Source: Anoxybacterium sp963668245 (GTDB taxonomy: Bacteria; Bacillota; Clostridia; Peptostreptococcales; Anaerovoracaceae). From it: 64,000 bases of DNA. Where the stretch lies: NCBI GenBank assembly GCA_963668245.2, contig OY764195.2, forward strand, positions 992,001 through 1,056,000. The letters are read 5' to 3'. How positions within the stretch are numbered: the stretch's first letter is position 1; every line of letters begins with the position of its first letter. The position numbers and the translations under genes are program-made. The notes beneath the pieces are model-generated. The model was given only the letters and a program-made list of their open reading frames with translations, was not told where the DNA came from and made no database searches. Shown here one piece after another: positions 16,096 to 21,958 of this stretch.

Positions 16096-16108
16096 AAAGG
16101 AGAACCGC

Positions 16109-16810
16109 ATGGAATACATCAGCATTTTTGAAAACTACCTCAGGGAAAATGGCAAGGCAGAAAAGACCATCGAAAGCTACACGGGCGATGCCAGAGGGTT
16201 CATGGGATTTCTAAGTCTCAAAGGCATCATCTTTGACGGCGTACTCAACCATTTTGCAGTAAACAGCTACAAGAACCACCTTTTGCAGGAAAACTATGAA
16301 CCAACGACTATCAATAAGAAGCTGAACAGCCTGCAATCTTTCAACATTTATCTCATTGAATCAGGCAAGATGACAGATCGTGTCATAAATCTTGGAAGGG
16401 ACAGAATCAAGATTGCCAAAGGCTCAGAAAAACAGGTGGAGACATTCTCAGAGGATGTGGTGGATGCCTTGCTGTTCCATCTTGAAACAAAGGCTAAAGA
16501 ACTTCGAGCTAAGGTAGTCATTCGGCTTTTCTTGAGAAGGGGTGATTGTATCAGTAAGGAAAAGAGATGTCCATATAACGGCATCTACAAAGAAATCGCA
16601 GAAGAAGTCTCAGAGGAAGTGGCTGTCATCATGCACGAACACTACAAGAGGACGCAGATCACCTTTCTAGTGAGACTCTATTCTGTTCAGTACGTCAAGG
16701 AACAACTTAGAACATGTAATGGCACAGCCGATTACAGAACCGTGGCAAGAGAATACGGCTACTCAGAGCGGTGGCTGAGACAAATGATGAAGGAGGAAGA
16801 AAATGTTTGA
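16109..16810 (+). CDS. Chimera: truncated tyrosine recombinase fused to Mor-like HTH protein
   Basis: 233 residues from ATG 16109 (GGAAAGGAG upstream). Residues 1-90 are a phage-integrase SAM-like core-binding domain (FENYLRENGKAEKTIESYTGDARGFMGFL..INKKLNSLQSFNIYL). Residues 110-142 (FSEDVVDALLFHLETKAKELRAKVVIRLFL) are the beginning of a catalytic domain. It stops exactly where the TGLR-type catalytic Arg segment should follow, so no nucleophilic Tyr remains. From about 143 (CISKEKRCPYNGIYKEIAEEVSEEVAVIMHEHYKRTQITF...YGYSERWLRQMMKE) it resembles Mor-type transcription activators with a C-terminal HTH. Most simply a deletion fused two neighbouring genes. It cannot catalyse recombination; DNA binding is conceivable. 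Confidence 0.75.
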   Translation: MEYISIFENYLRENGKAEKTIESYTGDARGFMGFLSLKGIIFDGVLNHFAVNSYKNHLLQENYEPTTINKKLNSLQSFNIYLIESGKMTDRVINLGRDRIKIAKGSEKQVETFSEDVVDALLFHLETKAKELRAKVVIRLFLRRGDCISKEKRCPYNGIYKEIAEEVSEEVAVIMHEHYKRTQITFLVRLYSVQYVKEQLRTCNGTADYRTVAREYGYSERWLRQMMKEEENV

Positions 16811-17000
16811 ACTGATAAGTGGGGTGTCATTCCTAGGCATCATCATCAATGCCCTAATGACAGGGAGATTGGTAAAGGGATTCCTTGGAGTGGTACTAAT
16901 AATACTGGCATTTGGCTTCTTGGGAGGTATGGTAGGCGCAACAGCAGTGTCTATAGCCTATCTCATCTACATGATAAAATCAGGACGAGAAGAATTCTAG
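16803..17000 (+). CDS. Small hydrophobic membrane protein
   Basis: 65 residues with two membrane helices (ISGVSFLGIIINALM and FLGVVLIILAFGFLGGMVGATAVSIAYLIYMI), starting at ATG 16803 with a GGAGGAAG site and overlapping the preceding stop by eight bases. Function unknown. The coupling to the Mor-like chimera suggests a phage- or island-derived pair. A holin-like role is conceivable from size and topology but unsupported by any motif. Confidence 0.55.
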   Translation: MFELISGVSFLGIIINALMTGRLVKGFLGVVLIILAFGFLGGMVGATAVSIAYLIYMIKSGREEF

Positions 17001-17003
17001 AAA

Positions 17004-17297
17004 ATGGATGAAACTAGTGGCAAAATGGTTGAAACGGGTAAGGTTCAAATGTCTCCGAATGGCAATACAACCTACGTGGCAAATCCTGCAAATCCTAATG
17101 CTTTTAAAGCAGCCCCCAACGGTGCCATTTATGTAGAATTTGATGTTCCTACAAGTTCTATTTATCCAGCTGGAAATGAAAATTGGGGATAAATTTCAGG
17201 GCCAGGATCATTAATGGACAGACTAAATCAAAGTAAGGGTTTGCCTCCGATTAATGGAATGCCGGATGCAACATATATTAAGATACCCGGGAGGTAA
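17004..17297 (+). pseudogene. Orphan toxin-tip fragment 3 with internal stop codon
   Basis: From ATG 17004 the frame encodes 62 residues ending YVEFDVPTSSIYPAGNENWG, then TAA (17190-17192). The same frame continues for 34 residues, ISGPGSLMDRLNQSKGLPP..., to a second TAA at 17295-17297. The run FDVPTSS..PAGN..W(G)-x-ISGPGSL..RLN..KGLPP matches my recollection of one continuous polymorphic-toxin C-terminal domain, with TAA standing where a Gln codon (CAA/CAG) would fit. It is therefore read as a toxin tip inactivated by a nonsense change, and it also lacks an RHS core. An immunity-like gene starts six bases after the second stop. Confidence 0.65.
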
Positions 17298-17302
17298 ATA
17301 AA

Positions 17303-17662
17303 ATGAATAATCCTATATTTATTAAAGTAAAAGAAGCTGTCACTCAATGGATAAAAGATAACGACGAAAAATTCAAAAGCAAAAACATCGTGATGGAAAT
17401 AGTAGAAAATAATAAGGAACGCTTATATGTAATTTTAAATTTTGGAGAATGCATGGCAGCAATAATTGTTGCAGAACCTGATTTTGCTCCTTATCGTTTC
17501 GTATCTTTTGAAGTGGCAGCAATGGAAAATGGTATTTCAACAATGCCGTATTCGTGGTATGATGAGGAAGGTGATACCATTGAGGAAATCATTAAGAATT
17601 TGGATAAGGCAATAGATGTTGCTTTGGATTATAACAATTCCCAAGGTACAGCATCAGTTTAA
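17303..17662 (+). CDS. Candidate immunity protein for tip 3
   Basis: A 119-residue acidic soluble protein (MNNPIFIKVKEAVTQWIKDND..., ending DYNNSQGTASV) with GGGAGGT ahead of ATG 17303. It has conserved-looking aromatic segments (APYRFVSFEVAAMENG, MPYSWYDEEGD) but I cannot name the family. Its tight position after tip fragment 3 is the evidence for immunity. Confidence 0.6.
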   Translation: MNNPIFIKVKEAVTQWIKDNDEKFKSKNIVMEIVENNKERLYVILNFGECMAAIIVAEPDFAPYRFVSFEVAAMENGISTMPYSWYDEEGDTIEEIIKNLDKAIDVALDYNNSQGTASV

Positions 17663-17695
17663 GAGTTAAGGTCAATTCATTGAAGTATATAGCTA

Positions 17696-17736
17696 AATAG
17701 CATAGGAGTCGTTCATGACCTCTATGCTATTTCTTA
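17696..17736 (+). terminator. Probable terminator after immunity gene 3
   Basis: AATAGCATAG pairs with CTATGCTATT, with additional inner pairing (GAG/CTC), and a short TTCTTAGTTT tail. Confidence 0.55.
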
Positions 17737-17764
17737 GTTTATGCGGAGTTTAGTGAATCACGAA

Positions 17765-17925
17765 CCTGCTCCTTTAACCAGCTACCAGAATAATCTTGGA
17801 GCAGGCAGTGGTTTTGTCCTAAAAAGGCGAAGTGGAACGTTCGCTAAATTTGCCCCAAACAGGAGCTTCTCATTCCCAGTGGTATTTCCTACATGGGATG
17901 AGTAGACGCCACACAGGGCAAACGT
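17765..17925 (-). other. Structured relic, possibly an IS200/IS605-type right end (omega-RNA-like)
   Basis: Nested complementary pairs: CCTGCTCC/GGAGCAGG (from 17765), GCGAA/TTCGC (near 17827), TTTGCCC/GGGCAAA (near 17849 and 17917) enclosing a TCCCA/TGGGA stem with flanking CTCAT/ATGAG. Read on the minus strand it contains CACTGGGAATGAGAAGCTCC, which resembles the conserved 3' ends of IS605-family tnpB elements as I remember them. No tnpA or tnpB remains beside it. The element assignment is weak; the base pairing is directly visible. Confidence 0.3.
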
Positions 17926-18070
17926 AGGGCACACAAAGTTAAAATAATCTCTTGGTCTAGTGATGCTAATGGTTTGAGTTTAAAAATAGCATTACTTCTC
18001 AGCTAAAAGCTCTGACCTTGATCAGCTAGATAAATGTAATCCCTGCTTAAAAGAAAAAAACAAATCATAA

Positions 18071-18119
18071 AAATATCCCGAAGCATAAAAAAAGTAGTTG
18101 CGTAAATTAGACGTTTGTG
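18071..18119. repeat. Right copy of the direct repeat flanking the island
   Basis: 49 bases matching 11470-11517 apart from one extra A in the A-run. It is preceded by GAAAAAAACAAATCAT, which matches the end of prmC. Confidence 0.9.
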
Positions 18120-18126
18120 CTAATAT
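18098..18126 (+). promoter_or_regulatory. rpmE promoter
   Basis: TTGCGT (18098-18103) and TAATAT (18121-18126) with a 17-base spacer. The -35 and spacer lie inside the right direct repeat and the -10 is just outside, so only this copy is functional. Confidence 0.75.
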
Positions 18127-18194
18127 GTAATAGCTATCGTTTAGAATTGAATATTTCAGATAGATACATATATATTTGGAAAGAGGTGAAAAGC

Positions 18195-18395
18195 ATGAAG
18201 GAAGGAATCCACCCAGATTATAAAGAATGTACGGTTACATGTGCGTGTGGAAACACGTTTGTAACGAAGTCGATGAAAGAAGAACTTCGTTTAGACGTAT
18301 GCTCTGCTTGCCATCCGTTCTTTACGGGACAGCAAAAATTTATCAATCGCGGCGGTCGTGTCGAGAAGTTCAAGAAAAAGTTCAATATCGAATAA
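18195..18395 (+). CDS. rpmE: 50S ribosomal protein L31 (zinc-binding form)
   Basis: 66 residues, MKEGIHPDYKECTVTCACGNTFVT..., with the zinc-ligating pairs CAC (16, 18) and CSAC (36, 39) of the Cys-containing L31 type, then the basic C-terminal FFTGQQKFINRGGRVEKFKKKF. L31 bridges the large and small subunits near the central protuberance. ATG 18195 follows AAGAGGTG. An upstream in-frame start would add 26 residues with no L31 similarity. Cys-containing L31 commonly serves as a zinc store and is replaced by a Cys-less paralogue under zinc starvation. Confidence 0.96.
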   Translation: MKEGIHPDYKECTVTCACGNTFVTKSMKEELRLDVCSACHPFFTGQQKFINRGGRVEKFKKKFNIE

Positions 18396-18405
18396 GAGCA
18401 AAATT

Positions 18406-18435
18406 AACTGGAAATTCTCATTTCCAGTTTTTTTT
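18406..18435 (+). terminator. Terminator after rpmE
   Basis: AACTGGAAA-TTCTCA-TTTCCAGTT stem followed by TTTTTT. Confidence 0.9.
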
Positions 18436-18520
18436 CGGCAAATTTCATGCTATAATAGACGCGGCATTGTGATGCTGAAATTTTGACCAAAGAGAATCGT
18501 AAGATTAGGAGTTGAAATAC

Positions 18521-19588
18521 ATGTATGATAAATTAGATTTTATCTTAGAAAAATATGAAGAGCTTTCTTTGAAGGTTTCTGATCCAGAAGTGATCAATGA
18601 TCAAACTGTGTGGCAGAAGCATATCAAGGATATGGCTGAAATGGAGCCTATCGTAAATAAATACCGTGAGTATAAAAAAACGGTCGATGGGCTAAAAGAT
18701 ACGAAAGAGATGCTAAATGAAAGCGGCATGGATGAAGAACTGAGAGAACTGGCCAAGATGGAGCTATCTGAATTAGAAGAAAATGAAGAAGCCTTAAGTC
18801 AGGAATTGAAGGTGCTGTTATTGCCGAAAGACCCTAATGATGACAAAAACGTAATCTTGGAAGTTCGAGCTGGAACAGGCGGAGAAGAAGCTGGCCTTTT
18901 TGGAAGTGACCTGCTTCGTATGTATATGCGTTATGCAGAACGTCGTGGCTGGAAATGCGAGATGATGGACATAAATGATACTGGTATTGGTGGAATCAAA
19001 GAAGCGGTTATTCTGATAAAAGGAAAAGGTGCTTATTCCAGACTGAAATACGAAAGTGGTGTTCATAGGGTACAGCGTGTGCCAGAAACGGAATCTAGTG
19101 GTCGAATTCATACTTCGGCGGCTACAGTGGCTGTGCTTCCGGAAATAGATGATGTGGAAGTAGAATTAAATGTAAACGATGTTAGGGTTGACGTGTATCG
19201 TGCATCAGGAAATGGTGGGCAGTGCGTCAATACCACTGACTCTGCAGTACGTTTGACTCACGTGCCAACGGGTTTGGTTGTTACATGTCAAGATGAAAAA
19301 TCCCAGATTAAAAATAAAGAAAAAGCGTTTAAAGTTTTGAGAGCTAGACTTTATGATGCAAAACTTCAAGAGCAGAATAAAGAAATTTCTGAAGCAAGAA
19401 AAAGTCAGGTAGGCTCAGGTGATAGAAGTGAGAGAATAAGAACCTATAACTTCCCTCAGGGACGTGTATCGGATCACCGAATTGGCCTTACTTTATACAA
19501 ACTGGATTATTTCCTTGATGGAGACCTGGACGAAATCATTGATGGTTTGATTACATCAGATCAAGCAGAAAAAATGAAAAATTTCTAG
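18521..19588 (+). CDS. prfA: Peptide chain release factor 1
   Basis: A 355-residue class-I release factor that reads UAA/UAG and triggers peptidyl-tRNA hydrolysis. The domain-2 codon-recognition region RVPETESSGRIHTSAATVAVLPE and the catalytic loop ASGNGGQCVNTTDSAVRLTH (GGQ near 230) are intact. That Gln is the PrmC target. The residue after GGQ is Cys instead of the E. coli His, a known-looking variant that should not affect methylation. ATG 18521 has AGGAG upstream; a TTG nine bases earlier is less likely. It leads a tight run with tsaC and rpiB. Confidence 0.97.
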   Translation: MYDKLDFILEKYEELSLKVSDPEVINDQTVWQKHIKDMAEMEPIVNKYREYKKTVDGLKDTKEMLNESGMDEELRELAKMELSELEENEEALSQELKVLLLPKDPNDDKNVILEVRAGTGGEEAGLFGSDLLRMYMRYAERRGWKCEMMDINDTGIGGIKEAVILIKGKGAYSRLKYESGVHRVQRVPETESSGRIHTSAATVAVLPEIDDVEVELNVNDVRVDVYRASGNGGQCVNTTDSAVRLTHVPTGLVVTCQDEKSQIKNKEKAFKVLRARLYDAKLQEQNKEISEARKSQVGSGDRSERIRTYNFPQGRVSDHRIGLTLYKLDYFLDGDLDEIIDGLITSDQAEKMKNF

Positions 19589-19614
19589 AATATTTGAAAT
19601 TAGAAGGTAAGCAA

Positions 19615-20706
19615 ATGGAAACAAGAGTTTTTGATGTAAGAAGTTTAAATAAGAAAAATTTAGAGCAAAGTATTATTTATGATGAGGCAGAAGCCAATGC
19701 ATTGGTAGAAGAAGCCCTTGAAAAAATCGATCAAGCTGCAGAATTTCTTGCACAAGGCGGGCTTGTTGCATTTCCAACTGAGACCGTTTATGGTCTTGGA
19801 GCAGATGCATTGAATCCAGATGCGGTGGCCAAAATATATGAGGCAAAAGGCCGTCCAAGTGACAATCCTCTGATTGTTCACATTGCAAGGGCCAGCAATA
19901 TTGGAGAGCTAACACCAAAATTAACGCCACAAATCATTCGTTTGGTTGATAATTTTTGGCCCGGCCCATTGACCATTGTTTTGCCTAAAAAACCAAATGT
20001 GCCTGACATCACTACGGGTGGTCTTGGTACGGTTGCAGTACGCATGCCTGATGATCCGGTTGCTTTGGAACTAATCAAAAAAGCAGGATGCCCTGTTGCA
20101 GCACCTAGTGCCAACCTTTCTGGCAAGCCAAGTCCAACAAAAGGGGAACACGTGGTGGAGGACTTAGAGGGTAAAATCGATGCAATTTTAATTGGAAATG
20201 ATTGCAGAGTTGGTATCGAATCTACTGTTCTTGATATGACTGGCGAGACTCCTACCATTTTGAGACCGGGAATCATTACTGCTGAAAATATACAAGCGGT
20301 TCTAGGCGGAAAGGTAGAAATGGACCCAGCTCTTTTTGTAAATCGCCAAAGAGATGTCTCAGATGATGAAGAACCTTTGGTAGCGAAAGCACCAGGTATG
20401 AAATATAAGCACTATGCACCAAAAGCAGAGATGACAATTTTAGAAGGTCAAAGAGACAAGGTGAAAAGTGAAATAGAGCGGTTGAAAGCTATGAATGAGC
20501 AGATAGGCAATAAGGTCGGCGTGATCATGTTTGAAGAAAAGGCTTTCATTGAAGCCGCCCATGAGTTTTTTGCTAAGTTAAGAGAATTAGATGAAGAAGA
20601 TGTTGATTTGATTTTGGCAGGGGCATTAAGCGAAACCGACGGTGTTGGTTTTGCGGTGATGAATAGGATGATGAAATCAGCAGGGTATCATATTGTAACG
20701 GTATAA
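19615..20706 (+). CDS. tsaC: Threonylcarbamoyl-AMP synthase, Sua5 type
   Basis: A 363-residue enzyme with an N-terminal YrdC/Sua5 catalytic domain (FLAQGGLVAFPTETVYGLGADALNPDAV..KIYEAKGRPSDNPLIVHI, near 48-95; SANLSGKPSPT and STVLDMTGETPTILRPG) plus the C-terminal Sua5 domain (after AKAPGMKYKHYAPKAEM near 262). It makes threonylcarbamoyl-AMP from Thr, bicarbonate and ATP for t6A37 tRNA modification. The added C-terminal domain places it with the longer YwlC/Sua5 form. ATG 19615 follows AGAAGGTAAG. The gene order prfA-sua5-rpiB-upp is common in Firmicutes. Confidence 0.93.
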   Translation: METRVFDVRSLNKKNLEQSIIYDEAEANALVEEALEKIDQAAEFLAQGGLVAFPTETVYGLGADALNPDAVAKIYEAKGRPSDNPLIVHIARASNIGELTPKLTPQIIRLVDNFWPGPLTIVLPKKPNVPDITTGGLGTVAVRMPDDPVALELIKKAGCPVAAPSANLSGKPSPTKGEHVVEDLEGKIDAILIGNDCRVGIESTVLDMTGETPTILRPGIITAENIQAVLGGKVEMDPALFVNRQRDVSDDEEPLVAKAPGMKYKHYAPKAEMTILEGQRDKVKSEIERLKAMNEQIGNKVGVIMFEEKAFIEAAHEFFAKLRELDEEDVDLILAGALSETDGVGFAVMNRMMKSAGYHIVTV

Positions 20707-20720
20707 ATAGGAGGTCGCGT

Positions 20721-21152
20721 ATGAAAATCGCAATGGCAGCGGATCACGGTGGATTTGCATTAAAGGAAGAAGTAAAAGCTTACTTGCAGCAGAAAAATGT
20801 TGAAGTACTTGATTTAGGAACCGATAGCGAAGAATCTGTTGACTATCCAAACTACGGAAAGCTTTGTGGAGAAGCAGTGATGAAAGGTGAAGCCGATCGA
20901 GGAATCGTAATCTGCGGTACTGGAATCGGTATCTCAATCGCAGCAAACAAAGTGAAGGGAGTACGATGTGCTCTTTGTACCAACACTTTTATGGCAGAAA
21001 TGACTAGAAAACATAACGATTCTAACCTTTTGGCTCTAGGCGGACGTGTTTTAGAGAAAGAAGCAGCTTTAGAAATTGTTGAAGTATGGATCACCACTGA
21101 ATTTGAAGGTGGTAGACACCAAAGAAGAGTAGATCTTCTAAACGATATGTAG
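20721..21152 (+). CDS. rpiB: Ribose-5-phosphate isomerase B
   Basis: 143 residues of the RpiB/LacAB fold: MKIAMAADHGGFALKEEVKAYL (Asp-His sugar-phosphate site), DYPNYGKLCGEAV, GIVICGTGIGISIAANKVKGVRCALC (active-site Cys near 66) and the C-terminal RHQRRVDLL phosphate-binding Arg pair. It interconverts ribulose-5-P and ribose-5-P. AGGAGGTC stands ahead of ATG 20721. It sits 14 bases after tsaC and before upp, so ribose-5-phosphate formation is placed beside a PRPP-consuming salvage enzyme. Confidence 0.94.
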   Translation: MKIAMAADHGGFALKEEVKAYLQQKNVEVLDLGTDSEESVDYPNYGKLCGEAVMKGEADRGIVICGTGIGISIAANKVKGVRCALCTNTFMAEMTRKHNDSNLLALGGRVLEKEAALEIVEVWITTEFEGGRHQRRVDLLNDM

Positions 21153-21155
21153 GAA

Positions 21156-21290
21156 ATATCGCTTTGCGATATGGACGGAATATCAAGAAAAGAACCTTAA
21201 TCGTTGTCGCCCTTGAGGCGACATGTGGAAATAGGAACCTTGATTCCGTCATTTCCACTTTTTTTATAGTTTTGCTTGAATATTCAAGCA
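21156..21290 (+). promoter_or_regulatory. Structured leader with mutually exclusive pairings upstream of upp
   Basis: Four elements are visible: hairpin ATATCGC/GCGATAT (21156-21172); GACGGAAT (21174-21181) complementary to ATTCCGTC (21243-21250); hairpin GTCGCC/GGCGAC (21206-21222); and a terminator GTGGAAAT (21225-21232)/ATTTCCAC (21251-21258) with T-run. The 8-bp long-range helix and the terminator interlock, so they should compete, as in an attenuator or riboswitch expression platform. An 18-bp palindrome (21273-21290) then precedes the upp ribosome site. No known ligand motif was recognised; a PyrR loop was looked for and not found. Confidence 0.5.
21225..21265 (+). terminator. Terminator or attenuator stem before upp
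   Basis: GTGGAAAT...ATTTCCAC stem with a partially paired inner loop, followed by TTTTTTTAT. It lies 42 bases before the upp start. Confidence 0.75.
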
Positions 21291-21306
21291 GTATGGAGGT
21301 AAAATA

Positions 21307-21936
21307 ATGGGAAAAGTTTATGTTTTTGATCACCCGCTTATTCAACACAAAACAGCGATGCTACGAGACAAGAACACCAGTGTAAAAGATTTTAGAGAGC
21401 TTGTAAGAGAGATTTCCATGCTGATGGCATATGAAGTAACTCGTGATTTACCGCTGATGGATGTTGAGATTGAAACACCAATTTGCACTGCAACAATGAA
21501 AATGTTAAAGGGTGAAGATATTGCGATTGTACCAATTCTAAGAGCAGGACTTGGTATGGTAGATGGTATGTTAGAGCTAATCCCAAATGCAAAAGTGGGA
21601 CACGTAGGTCTTTATAGAGATCCAGAAACTCATCTGCCAGTAGAGTATTATTGCAAACTTCCATCTGATATAGAAAACAGAAAAGTAATCGTAGTGGATC
21701 CGATGCTTGCTACAGGCGGTTCTGCTGCGGCAGCAATTGACTTTATCAAAGAAAAAGGTGCAAGAACCGTTGCGTTTATGTGTCTGATTGCGGCACCGGA
21801 AGGCATTGAAGTGTTACAGGAAAAACATCCTGACGTAGATATCTTTATTGCAGCCAAAGACAGCCATCTCAATGACCACGCGTATATCGTACCTGGACTT
21901 GGCGATGCTGGCGACAGACTGTATGGAACAAAATGA
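21307..21936 (+). CDS. upp: Uracil phosphoribosyltransferase
   Basis: A 209-residue enzyme forming UMP from uracil and PRPP. Conserved segments: VFDHPLIQHKTAMLRDKNTSVKDFRELV, VPILRAGLGMVDGML, the PRPP loop VIVVDPMLATGGSAAAAI and the uracil-binding C-terminus DSHLNDHAYIVPGLGDAGDRLYGTK. GGAGGT precedes ATG 21307. The structured leader at 21156-21290 probably controls its expression, but the effector is unknown. Confidence 0.97.
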   Translation: MGKVYVFDHPLIQHKTAMLRDKNTSVKDFRELVREISMLMAYEVTRDLPLMDVEIETPICTATMKMLKGEDIAIVPILRAGLGMVDGMLELIPNAKVGHVGLYRDPETHLPVEYYCKLPSDIENRKVIVVDPMLATGGSAAAAIDFIKEKGARTVAFMCLIAAPEGIEVLQEKHPDVDIFIAAKDSHLNDHAYIVPGLGDAGDRLYGTK

Positions 21937-21958
21937 AAGTCATAAAGGAATTATAATT

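Larger units (their letters stand above)
15753..16108. other. Non-coding spacer between module 2 and the recombinase fragment
   Basis: Holds repeat B (15846-15913), a short AT-rich stretch, and a 10-bp perfect hairpin AGACCAAAGG / CCTTTGGTCT (16053-16062, 16072-16081) followed by TTCTGCGTTTTT. No coding sequence is seen. Confidence 0.6.
11518..18070. mobile_element. Accessory island of RHS tip/immunity modules inserted between prmC and rpmE
   Basis: About 6.6 kb of DNA lies between two near-identical 48-49-bp direct repeats and separates genes usually adjacent (prmC-rpmE/prfA block). Contents: a truncated RHS protein, three toxin-tip/immunity pairs, a truncated tyrosine recombinase fused to a Mor-like domain, repeated terminator hairpins and a possible IS605-type relic. 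No complete integrase or transposase is present, so the island looks immobile now. Boundaries are the repeat edges, not a proven element. Confidence 0.7.
17663..18194. other. Non-coding right end of the island and rpmE leader
   Basis: Contains a terminator-like hairpin AATAGCATAG...CTATGCTATT (17696-17731), a structured stretch (17765-17925), about 110 bases without visible structure, the right direct repeat and the rpmE promoter. No coding sequence is recognised. Confidence 0.6.

Noticed and set aside
15992..16108. An N-terminal extension of the recombinase chimera
   Set aside because: The 39 extra residues overlap a 10-bp terminator-like hairpin, lack a ribosome site and show no similarity to integrases; ATG 16109 has GGAAAGGAG upstream.
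17827..17925. An integron attC-like recombination site
   Set aside because: Inverted pairs are present, but the paired R/L box architecture with GTTRRRY core is not, and there is no integron integrase.
21156..21306. A PyrR-binding attenuator before upp
   Set aside because: A leader with terminator is present, but no stem-loop with a UCCAGAGAGG-type PyrR loop could be found.
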